Made by a program: the position numbers and the translations under genes. The notes under the pieces were generated by a model. It had not been told where the DNA came from, ran no database searches, and saw nothing but the letters and a program-made list of their open reading frames with translations. Shown here piece by piece: positions 22,010 through 31,939 of a stretch of DNA of 64,000 nucleotides; position 1 is the stretch's first letter; each line of letters opens with the position of its first letter. The stretch comes from Sodiomyces alkalinus F11 (taxonomy: Eukaryota > Ascomycota > Sordariomycetes > Glomerellales > Plectosphaerellaceae): assembly GCF_003711515.1 (NCBI RefSeq), contig NW_021167086.1, forward strand, positions 1,836,289 to 1,900,288, written 5' to 3'.

Positions 22010-23660
22010 CTTGAAAGACCTTGTAGTTTTTACTATAAGGGGGGTATGCCCCCTCGTAGTTATAGTACTTATAGGTCCTGTATTCGTAGTCGCCGTATTC
22101 CTCGCCCTCGTTATAGTAGTGGTCTTCGTCGCTATAGCCCTCCGTAGCGTAGATAGAGCAGGTAGTTAGGCTCTTATAGGTCCCTCGGGTATACCTGAAT
22201 TTCTAGCAGTTAGAGCACTGGGTCCTAGGGGTTATAGGCCTATATTTATAGACCTTTAGCTGCTGGCCGGCTATATAGAGCCCCTGTTTTAAGCAGTATT
22301 TCTGCTCTTTGGTAGTTAGCACTAAAACGATAATAGTCCCGTGAAGCCCGTCTAGGGTTCCTAGCCACCGAGGCTTCCCTACCACCCTAATAGGGTTAAA
22401 GGTGCCGATTTCAGTAACTAGGTCTTTTCAACCTAGGCCCTATCGAAGGCTGCGGTTTAGGGCTTCTAGCGGTGTGTCGGAAGGGTCGGCAGGGTCGGAT
22501 AACAGCGTTTCCCCCCCTCCGAAAGCCCTAGTAGGCACCTATTTAATAATAAGCTTAAACTAGTCGCCTCTAGGTTAGGGGGCTAAAGAGGCAGGTTTAG
22601 CTCCTTAAACCACTAATTCTAAGAGTCTAGGAGCTGCTAAACGCTATATTTCGGGCCCGGGGTCAAAATAAGGTTCCTGTTAGTCAATAGGCTAATAGCC
22701 GTAATAGCAGGGGTTTTTAGGGCCTTATTTAGCCTGTTCCGGAGCTTAAGAGGATTAAAGTTCTCCCGGGGGATTGTTTCCCCTGCTATAGACTGTAAAA
22801 TAACCTTAGGGACCTTTTTAGGGTCCGTAGGGAGGGGGGCCGGGGTAGTTAAAGGTGCTAAGGCCTTTTAGGGGGCCTGGGGTGCTATAAAGCCTGTTTT
22901 TCCCTTTATAGCCTCGCTATAAAGGGGTTTAGATTATTCTATAAGCCTACGAACTGCTTAGGCTAGTTCGTCGACCTTCTGCTCGAGTATAGGGGGCTAG
23001 GAGCCTTATGGGGTTCCGTCGATAGTAGATTTAAGCCCTGTAGATAGGGCTTTAATCTAGGGGACAGGGTCGAGGTCGTAGGCCTATTAGAGTAGCTGAA
23101 AAACCTGCTAGAGAAGCCCCCTAGCCTAGGCCTTACTAGCCAAACTAGTCGACTTCTAGGGCGTAGTAGAGGGGTTTCTAGCAGTTCCAGGGGCCTTTTT
23201 AGCCTATTTAGAGCCTATAAGGCCCTATGTTTTAGCAGGGGGGCCTAGAGGGCGTTTCGAAGAGGCTTTCGGCCTTAGAGTCGGAGGGGGGCTCGGTTCG
23301 GGTCCTAAAAAACCTTCTAGGGGTTAGGGTCGAAGGGCTAAGCTGTCTTTTCGAATTAAGGGGCGTAATAAAGGTAAAAGTCCCTGTATATACAGGGCTT
23401 TCAGGGGTTTCCCCTATTTCTACCTCCCCTAAGCCCTCTATAATTATACGGGGCTTAGGGTTAGTTCCGGGGGCGTTATGGTGGGCTAGGGCGTTATTAT
23501 GGCTAGTACTGTGGCTGTTATTATGGCTGGGGTCTTTTATAGGGTGCTAGGGTCGCGAGGCGTTAGGGGTTGCGGCTCTGCGCGGCTGCTTTATCAGCGG
23601 CGTACGGGCTATATCAGATTTTTCCCCCGCACGTAGGGCACCCGTAGGTGCATTTCCAGG
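22010..23660 (-). pseudogene. LINE2 ORF1: gag-like protein with CCHC zinc knuckles
   Basis: This is an RNA-binding structural protein. The N-terminal half (about 23650-22700) is Pro/Ser/Lys-rich with short open pieces. At 22203-22385 the frame is open for 60 codons, starting MVGKPRWLGTLDGLHG, then KYCLKQGLYIAGQQLKV and ending at TQCSNC. It continues as a CSNC-x4-[H/Y]-x4-[C/Y] knuckle and a TTCSIYATEGYSDEDHYY stretch, where Tyr stands at likely former Cys/His positions. The C-terminus is acidic (EGEEYGDYEYRT). Tyr for Cys is what RIP gives (TGY to TAY). It lies just upstream of ORF2 in the same orientation. Confidence 0.7.
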
Positions 23661-23811
23661 CGTTTTCGCCCTTATTTTACGCCCTATATAGCGCCTACGC
23701 GATACAGGGCTATAGATAGGCGTATAGAGCTTGAAAAGGGCTATCGATTAATATAGCTTTTAAGTGGTTTAAAGCGTTTGCGCATAAAACGTAGGTCCCC
23801 CCACGTGAGTT

Positions 23812-25593
23812 GCCTAGGTCGGTTATTAGCGAGGGAGCGGGGGCTAAAAGGGTGCCGCGGCGTCTCCGCCGTCTAACGGCCACAGCACGCTACCTCCGGC
23901 CTCCCTATATCCCTAGGGACTATTCCTATTATCCCTTCTATTTAATTAATACAGACAAAAGGTAAGGTAGGCGTTCCTACCTCCCTTAGAGGGTCGTTGC
24001 CTACTATATCCGGTAGTAGGTAGGAAGGGCAGAGCTCTGCTTATACCCGTAACAAAAACTATAGTAAATAGGTAATAGAATATAAGGACTTTTTCTTTTC
24101 CCTTTTTTCCTCTATATAACGCTATAAGGCTTGTTATAGGTTTTCCTCGTATTATAGTCCCGTTTACAGTCGTATAGGCTTACTATTGCGGCGCTATATT
24201 AACTAGTAGTATCTTGTAGTTCTTTAGTCCTAAATCTCTAAATTCCCGTATAGTTCCGGTATATGGTTCGTGGCTTATAGGTAGCGTTACGGTAGCGTGG
24301 GGTTAACTAGGTAGTCTATAGTATTAAGTAATAATAATTATAATAATAACTATAATTAATAGCGTAATATAAGTGTCTTTATACTATAGTGGCGCTATGG
24401 TAGTAATATGCTAATAGCCGTAGATATCTTCTCCTAGGAATAATTATGGGTATAAATAAGGTATACTTCGTGTTATACTGTATATATACCCTAGTAGTAT
24501 CGAGGTAGTATCGTCGCGGCTAATATATAGTAGTTACTTATAGTATAGTAAGCGTCTAGAATCTTATCTAAATAACGTTAAAGCATATACTAATACTATA
24601 GGTACTAGTACGGCGTGTTTTTAGTATACTAATAGCCGATATCTATATAAGAATATAAGTCCCTTTTATATCGTAAAGGTGCCGCTAAGGTGCTAGGGTG
24701 GTTAGGTCTAATAGGTCGATAAGTCCCCCTTACTACGAAGAAGTAGTAGACTTATCTTATAAATATCTATTAGGCGTATATAACGGCTAAGGCCGCTAGT
24801 AATATAGGTGTTATTATAGTAGGTGGTCTCCCTTAGATATTATAGTAATGCCGTGCTAATAAACTAATCCTCTATAGGCTAAGGAGCGCCTAATAATAGC
24901 GGCTTTATCCTTCGGACGGGCCGTCGATTAGGCGTTACCTTCTGGCCGCGGCTACGGCAGTATCTTATCCGTAAAGGTATAGATATAGGAGCTATCACGC
25001 CGGCTTCGGCGTATTTAGAGTATATCGGGTATCTTACTAGACTAGTATATAAGTGGCTAAGGTCTATTTATAGCCCTTTTACGGTATAGTGCCGGCTAAC
25101 TATCTTAGGGCCTTAAGTATACTAAGAGTGGAGTTAGTGCCTTCGAGGGAGGTAACGATAATAACGATAAGGAGTAATAATATAGTTTTAGTGCCTTTTT
25201 AATACTACTAGAGTCCTGGCTTATAAGGCCCCTATTCAAAAATAAATAGGGCTGTTATATTATTTCTATCCCGTTCTAATATTATTATACTATTTCTAGC
25301 CCGCTATAGTACCGCTATGTCCGTATAGGCGTTCGTGACTTTAAGAGGAAGCCGGAAATTGTTAAGTCTTTTCCGCTATAAAAACCACTTAGCTATTTTC
25401 CCGGCTTCGGTATTATACTCTAGTAAATTATATAGATCTCCTTTATTCGTAAGCGGTCTCCTTACGGTGCTAAAAAGGTCCCTATATTCTTCTTCGGTTA
25501 TATCCTAGTAGTATAGTATTATATACTCTACTATCTTTGCCTCTCTGTCGCTATAAGGGCACCGCGTTAATAGGAATCCTAGCACCCTCGCCT
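23812..25593 (-). mobile_element. LINE1 copy C, 3' UTR to RT C-terminus segment
   Basis: This continues copy C after LINE2 copy 1. 23850-25330 is the reverse complement of LINE1's long 3' region (for example CCGTTTACAG near 24160, matching CTGTAAACGGG in D and GTAAACGGG in B). 25340-25593 matches 4076-4325 of copy A (the AETTEHVVL zinc region). It is cut at 25593 by Copia-B and resumes at 31926 in register, with the 5-bp duplication CGCCT. Confidence 0.7.
25589..25593 (+). repeat. Target site duplication of Copia-B (left)
   Basis: CGCCT here and again at 31926-31930, a perfect 5-bp direct repeat, the usual length for Copia elements. Confidence 0.85.
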
Positions 25594-25870
25594 TATCGTA
25601 TAGGCAGGACCACGACGTGGTCTATAGGGGATCCAGGGGGGATCTACTCCCTAATTAAGGGCTTTGGACCTCGGGTATTAGGATATAATAGGGGCGGATA
25701 CCGGAAAAGACCGGATAGGATCTAAATAATATAGTACCTATAACAGAGTCTTTACTACCTAAAATTAAGGGTATAAGAGACTTATATAGATATAACTTAA
25801 TATAATACACACACACGAGATTTCTACTCTACTAAGTTAATTATTGTAAATACCTATTTAACGTGCGATA
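25594..25870 (+). repeat. Copia-B 5' LTR, 277 bp
   Basis: It starts TATCGTATAGG and ends ACGTGCGATA; the 3' LTR has the same ends. TA at both termini is the RIP form of TG...CA. More positions are mutated to TA here than in the 3' LTR (for example AATAATATAG against AATAACATAG). A 62-codon frame across it is not a gene. Confidence 0.85.
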
Positions 25871-25883
25871 GTTATAAGCCCGG
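25871..25883 (+). promoter_or_regulatory. Copia-B primer binding site (initiator Met half-tRNA type)
   Basis: Directly after the 5' LTR is GTTATAAGCCCGG. With one RIP change reversed (G in place of the second A of TAA) it would be GTTATGAGCCCGG. This is complementary to the anticodon-loop region of initiator tRNA-Met, the half-tRNA primer known for Copia elements. The primer identity is inferred. Confidence 0.55.
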
Positions 25884-26159
25884 TTTATAACGCCTAAACG
25901 ATAGATATTAATAAGGCTACCCCTATTCTACTATAAAAAAGTAATCACGTCTATATAAGCACTCTTAAATAACTATTATCGACCTAATTAAAGTAATTAA
26001 GAGATTAATTAACCTACCTATTAATTAACTAACCGATAAACTAGTAAAGATATCTTCTAATATATCTAACACCGAATAGAAGGCGGCCGCTACCACCCTG
26101 ATTAACTAGAGGGATTAAGTAGTTTAGGAGCGCGCCGTACGCGGTAAATCGGCCTCTTA

Positions 26160-27420
26160 TTAGGATAATTACCTAAATCTAAAGCTAAGCGATAAAAAGG
26201 CTAACGCCTATCTCCTCCTTATACCTACGCCGCCTAATATCCGTAAATACGAGGCCCTCGCCGTGGACCCTAATACGGAGGAGGCTACGGCTACTACTAT
26301 TACGGCTACTCCGTCTTCCAGTATTACGCTAAAGGGCGATAAGGCTATAGACGCTACGAACGCCGCTATAGCTACCACGGTAGGTGCTATAGCGGCCACG
26401 GCTATCGGTAAAAGGAAGACGGCCGCTCGCCGGAAGGCTACGGCCGTAACGAAAGAACTAATAACTAGGACACCCACGTCTATCGACGACCTCTCTAAAA
26501 AAGGGCGTACGCGCTATCTATAAGATCGCCGCGTATACCGCGAGGAAAAGGCAGACTATAACGCGTAGTAAAAGGAGTTTAATAAGGTACGCTCCTATAT
26601 TAAAGGGACCGTCTATACTATATTATATAGCCTCCTCGCCTAGCTATAGAATAACACCGTAAATAACCTATAGGCTTAGATTACTCTCCTACACGCGTAT
26701 ATAGGACTAACCCCTATAAACCTCTATAAGGAAGCCTTAGTCCTATATCGACGATATACTACGTCTATAAAGGCTATACCTAAGGATATAGACGGCTAGG
26801 TTATAAGCTAGAAAATAGTGATAATACACTATAAATATATAGGCGTTTTAGAACTATTAAGCGCGGACTATTAGGTAGAAGACGCGTTAAAAGCTATTAG
26901 ACCTATCGCCTAAGAATAGAGTAATAACTACCTAATAAATAACTACGATAAGATTACGGAAAATAAGCTAACGATTAACGACTTCGTAAAGGCTCTATAT
27001 ACGGTTCTTAGTAATATACAGAGCCTATAATCCTCCGCTATAAAGCCTAGAGTTAGGAGAGGCACCTTTAATACCCTTAGGAACCTCCCCGATACTAAGG
27101 ATACTACTAATAATAAAGATAATAAAAAGCGTCCTTATAGTAATATATCCATAAAGGCTATCTCTCCCGTAATAAGGAGGCCTTACGAGATATATAAGAA
27201 CCCCTATACTACCGCCGCCTATTAATACGTAAGGCCGGATATACGCCCTTATACCTGGCGTGGCCGTGAAGATATTATAAAGGTTACGGAAAAGAAGATA
27301 CGTAATTATAGTTTTAAAAGCCGCGTGGACACCGCGATATAGAAGAGGCGGGAAGCCTTCGGGGCTATTACCGCTAATAAGATAAAGGAAGTCCAGGAAG
27401 ATTAACTCTATAATACTATG
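26160..27420 (+). pseudogene. Copia-B gag
   Basis: This is the capsid-like protein of the element. An open piece at 26263-26523 reads an Ala/Thr-rich stretch (MDPNTEEATATTITATPSSS), then a basic stretch and SIDDLSKKGRTRYL. The same frame continues past a TAA as DRRVYREEKADYNA, then KEFNKVRSYIKGTVYTILYS (about 26575-26630). This resembles the helical Copia gag core with its RSYI-x-TV motif. The C-terminal part is Lys/Arg-rich (KKRPYSNISIKAISPVIRRP, about 27125-27185). I see no clear zinc knuckle. The 86-codon opening at 26263 is therefore a real fragment; the reverse-strand frame over it is a shadow. Confidence 0.6.
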
Positions 27421-29138
27421 CCTAATATAACTACTATATAATAAAATCGGGGGGTTACTAGGCCGCCCGTAAGCATAGCTTTAAAAGACCTATCCGTCAC
27501 CGCGATAAGGAGACTAGGCGCCTACCTAACCTAGGGGGTAGCGCGCTGTCGTTATACGACAATACTATTAAGATTATAATAAGAATAGGGGGTATCCCTC
27601 TCTATTAACTAAGCCAAAGCGCTATTACACTACGCGATCCTAGACTTAGGATCGTTAATCTATATCTTTAATAATTAAGGCCGTTTTACGGCTATTAGAC
27701 TACCCACGGATATTTTATCTTTATCCTTTTAGGTGGGTACTTATAAGGCTCCTATCCTCGGATACGGAGATATTAAGCTGCGTGTATAATCCCTATTAGG
27801 CACGAAGAGGCTACTACGCCTCCGTGATATGGTATACTGTAAGGAATTTATTACTAATATCGTCTCGGAACACTAGCTACGCCTATAAGGCTACTGCTAG
27901 GATACCGTAAACGATACTATCGTTAGATCTGCCGATAACCGGCCTATCTATAAGCTGCTAGATATCCACGGCTAGTATATAATTAAGCGCGGGGAAGCTA
28001 TAGCCGCCACTACGTTCGCGGTCTTAGTAAGGCACCCGCGCGATAACCCGTATAGAAGATCACGATAACCGCGGTAACCGTAGAAGACTACGGTATAACG
28101 GTGGTATAAACGCCTCGGCTACTACGGCACCGATACTCTCGTAAAGATCGTTAACGCTATTTAGGGGTTAAAGATAAAGGGACCTTATATAACGGACTAT
28201 AACGCGTGTAGGTAATCGTAAGTGCCTACGTAGATCCGGCGGATACTATCCCTTTACCCGTTAAAGCCCGGAGAGGCCCTAGCTATTAATTTTTCACGAT
28301 CTAGAAAAGGCGGAGTAGTTAGCGGGCGGACTATATAAGTCTATTATATTCGTTATAGACGTGTATATAGGTTATACGTGGGATTAATACCTATAGAAAA
28401 AAGACTAAGGCTCTATCCAATACGCTCTAAAAGACGTTTGTACCCTGCTTAAGACCTAATTCGACGTTAGGCTATATATCCTATAAGCCGATTCCAAGAT
28501 ATTTTAGTACCTAGAAGTCGTTACTTTCCTCGCTACTAAGGGGGTAGAATACTAGCCGTCGGCACTATATTTATAGGATTAAAACGGCGTTATAGAATAG
28601 ATTAAAGATATCGTTAAAAGGAGGGCGAGGGCTATAAGGATTAGGGCTAATCTGCCTATATCCATTTAGCCTAAGATCTTTAAGACTACTATATATCTAT
28701 ATAACAGGACGCCACAATATATTAACGATTAGAAGATACTATACGAAGGCCTGCGCGGCCGTTAACCTAACCTTACGCACCTACGAGCTTATAGCTATAA
28801 AGCCTTTGTAAAAACACGCGATACCTAAGCTAAAAGGAACCGCCTATAAAGGCTAGAACCGAAGGCATAGATCGGTTATTATATCGGATACTAATCCTCG
28901 AATAGCTTCCGTATGTAGCTACTATATCTAACGGATATTATTACTACGAGAGACGTGGTCTTTAATAAAGACGAGATATTTAATAGTAGGATTAAAACGC
29001 TATAAGCTATAGCTTCCGCCGAGGAAATCGGGGAACGCCTATAATTTATCCGTATTGCTTAATCTAGCGATACCACGACCGCGAATAGGCTGCTATTAAG
29101 GGATATAGCGGTAGACGTATTAGATCTTAAGTCGGAAG

Positions 29139-29460
29139 ACTCTAACGCTACCGCTATTACTATAGGTGAAGGCGACGTTACCGCTATTATTACGGATAAA
29201 GGCGAGGCTATTATTATTACGGATAAAGGCGAGGCTATTATTATTACTACGAGAGAGGCTACTACTATTACTATAGATAAGGTTCTAAATCTATAGCCTA
29301 ATACCTAAGCTATAGATTTAGAACCTTGTAACTCTAACGCTACCGCTATTACTACGGGTAAAGGTAATAATACCGCTATTATTACGGGCTAAGAAGACGC
29401 TACTACTATTACTACAGGAGAGGCCACCGCTATTACTACGGATACCGACACTATTACGGA
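29139..29460 (+). repeat. Duplicated Thr/Ile-rich linker block in Copia-B
   Basis: The block ACTCTAACGCTACCGCTATT begins at 29139 and again at 29331, 192 bp apart. Between and after are repeated GCTATTATTATTAC and GATAAAGGCGAGG units. They encode degenerate T-A-I-I-T-x-G-E-A repeats. This is the variable linker between integrase and RT; its length is expected to differ between copies. Confidence 0.6.
29279..29327. repeat. Perfect 19-bp inverted repeat with 11-nt loop
   Basis: The left arm 29279-29297 and right arm 29309-29327 are exact reverse complements (AAGGTTCTAAATCTATAGC and its complement), with an 11-nt spacer. It lies between two copies of a duplicated linker block inside Copia-B. 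In coding terms it reads KVLNL...AIDLEP. A perfect hairpin in otherwise mutated sequence stands out. Confidence 0.85.
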
Positions 29461-31648
29461 CACTCTGCGGTTTACCGCTACGAGGTTTAAACCGTTTCCC
29501 ACGCCTCTAATATCCCGGGAAGATCCTGCGCACGTAATCCTTATAGCGTTAGCGGTGGTTAGGGGCGTTAAGGTAGAAGGAGACGATAATAATTAACGGG
29601 TAGCCGTGGATACCCTTAGGGGGTGCACGTTAGCGGCATGCCTATTTATCGTAAGTATCTATAAGACCGAGAAGGTGTAGAACGATAACGCCTAAAAGGC
29701 GTTCTTTAACGCTAGAAGGACTTATAACCCTATACGCGCGAGGAAGTAAGCTATTAACGATAGCGATATCGGTACTATAGATTCTACTCCCTCTAATACC
29801 TCCTAGCCGCTATCGCGCCTAACCCGCGAGGATCTCCCGCCTCCGCTAAACCACTACCGCGATATACGCCTCTACCCATTACGGGAGCGGTGGTTATAGG
29901 CCGAGGGGGAATACCTTAAGGGGTATTAATAGATAGGCTATTAGTAGGAGGTGGGTAGTAATTAGGCTAATAAGTAATAAGTCCTCGCTTATAGATAGGT
30001 ATACACTTATAAATTTAATAAGGAGGGCACCCTCCTTAAGTATGAGGCACGCTTTATAGTCTAAGGGAATTAATAAAAATAGTTAGAGACTAAAGATAAC
30101 TACGCCGTAACGCTAGCCTCGTGGTCCTTCCGTATACTAATAACGATCGCCGCCCGATTTAATCTAGAAATAAGGCAGTTCGATACCGTTAACGCGTTCG
30201 TTAACGCTAGCCTTAAGGAAGAGGTATTTATAAAGATACCGTAAGGCTACGAAGTACCAGGTAAGGTCCTGCTACTACGGAAAGCCCTGTTCGGTTTAAG
30301 GGTATCACCACTGCTATAGTAAGAGGAATTCAGCGGAACGCTATAGAGGATAGGCTTTATAGCCGTCCCTAATAACCCCTATATTATAATCCGCGACAAG
30401 ACCATAAGACGGACGCCGACGACCTCGAGGCTGCCCTTAAGCAGAGCTATAGGTTATTAGGAGGCGAAGAAATCCGTTAGTTTCTAGGAATTAAGGTCCT
30501 AAGAGATAGAGCCACCCGTAGGCTGTAGCTATTATAATCCTCCTACGTGGAGAAGATCACGGTTAAGTACTACGTAGATATACTCTGCCGAAAACCACTA
30601 AAGGTCCTATTATCTACTGAGCCGGTAATACCTTACGACGGCACCCGCGCGTCGATTCCTAAGGTCCGCTAGTACTAGGGTATAATCGGTTCTATCCTAT
30701 ACGCTACTATCGTGATAAGACCCGATATCGCGTTCGCCTATTCGAAGCTTTCCTAATATAAAGTTAATCCCTCCTCTAACTATCTTAAAAGGGCTTAATA
30801 AGTGCTACTATTCCTATATTATATAAGATACCACTACCTAGAATTCGGCGGGGATAGGCTCTTCCTAATAATAAGCGACGCGTCCTTTAGGGATAATCTA
30901 GACCGTAAAAGTTTATAAGGATATATAATAAAGCTCTTCGGGGGAACTATTAACTAGAAGACGGGTAAGTAACCGACGGTTACGACGTCGTTAATAGAAT
31001 CGGAACTACTCGCTCTTATAGAGGCCGGTAAAGAGATGTTATTTATTAGCCGGATATTAAGGGACTTAGAGCTTCGGTTAGACTAATAGTAACTATAGCT
31101 ACACTAGGATAATTAGCAGACTATTAACCTCGTTAATATGAAGGCATAGCGCCTACGAATAAGGCTACGGTATATCGATATTTATAACTAGTAGGTATAT
31201 TAGTTAGTATAGCAGGGCCTTTTTAAGGTCACGTACTTTAATATAAAGGAGATAATCGCGGACGGTTTAACGAAGGCACTACCGGAGGTAAGGATTAAAA
31301 GACTATAGTAATAGGTTAATTTAACGGATTAATAGGACCGTATTAAGTGGTCTAAACGACTACACGAAGAGATTAAAGGCGCTAAAGCGGCCGTAACGAA
31401 GGCCACCGAGGGTGTAGAAGATCCGATAGATATAGATCCGATTAAGCAGATCCGGCTAATCAGGATTAAGGAACTAATTAAGATAGATTTAAATTAAACG
31501 GTTAAATAGGGCGAATTTAGATCCCTTTCACGAGGGCGTTTTCCCCTAACTATTAATTTTACGATAGAAAAGTTAAGAGCGTTTAGTTTAAACCGAAGCC
31601 TCTAATTAGTTAGTTAACCTGGGAAGACCCACCTTAACTAAGGGGGTA

Positions 31649-31925
31649 TATCGTATAGGCAGGATCACGACGTGGTCTATAGGGGATCCAGGGGGGATTT
31701 ACTTCCTAAGTAAGGGCTTCGGACCTCGGGTATTAGGATATAACAGGGGCGGATACCGGAAAAGACCGGATAGGATCCAAATAACATAGTACCTATAACA
31801 GAGTCTTCACCACCTACAATTAAGGGTATAAGAGACTCACACAGATATAACTTAACATAATACACACACACGAGATTTCTGCTCTACTAAGTTGATCATT
31901 TTAAGTGCCTATTTAACGTGCGATA
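31649..31925 (+). repeat. Copia-B 3' LTR, 277 bp, with upstream polypurine tract
   Basis: Same ends and length as the 5' LTR. The preceding AAGGGGG (31640-31646) is a plausible polypurine tract. CpA is better kept than in the 5' LTR (AATAACATAG, GACTCACACAG, CTTCACCACC). A 64-codon reverse frame across it is a chance opening. Confidence 0.85.
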
Positions 31926-31939
31926 CGCCTTAGCTAGGA

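Larger units (their letters stand above)
17666..23811 (-). mobile_element. LINE2 copy 1, near full-length non-LTR retrotransposon
   Basis: An element of about 6.15 kb on the reverse strand. Its A-rich 3' tail is at 17666-17687 (T-rich on +) and its 5' end is at about 23811, flanked by a 13-bp direct repeat. Both ORFs can be followed with recognisable motifs, and CA/TG dinucleotides are clearly more frequent than in LINE1, so it has been hit less by RIP. It sits inside LINE1 copy C and is therefore younger than that copy. Copies 2 and 3 share its 3' end, with CAGCCCTAAAGCTATAG on +. Confidence 0.85.
27600..31215 (+). pseudogene. Copia-B pol: protease, integrase, RT, RNase H
   Basis: The protease motif is AILDLGSLIYIFNN (about 27627-27670; the family has DSGSS, so the active site is damaged). 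Integrase: INFHDLEKAE (about 28287), SIIFVIDVYIGYTWD (28340), then ATKGVEYxPSALYLxDxNGVIE (about 28527-28595), RRARAIRIRANLP (28620-28660) and YLYNRTPQYIND (28693-28730). A repeat-rich linker spans 29100-29500. RT: KGYEVPGKVLLLRKALFGLRVSPLL (read in two parts, 30241-30315), but no YVDD box in the expected place. RNase H: IAFAYSKLS, SDASFRDNLDRKS (30876-30915), TGKxPTVTTSLIESELLALIEA (30963-31025) and KEIIADGLTKALPE-like (31248-31290). Stops and frame shifts occur throughout. Confidence 0.75.
25594..31925 (+). mobile_element. Copia-B LTR retrotransposon, complete but degraded
   Basis: A 6.33-kb Ty1/copia-type element, forward strand, with 277-bp LTRs at both ends, a primer binding site, a polypurine tract, a 5-bp target duplication, and domains in the Copia order gag-protease-integrase-RT-RNase H. 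It is inserted in LINE1 copy C. RIP stops and at least two apparent frame changes (about 28740 and 30400) disable it. Confidence 0.88.

Noticed and set aside
26208..26477. 89-codon reverse frame rich in Ala and Val
   Set aside because: Antisense of the Ala/Thr-rich Copia-B gag fragment on the forward strand, which continues into recognisable gag sequence.
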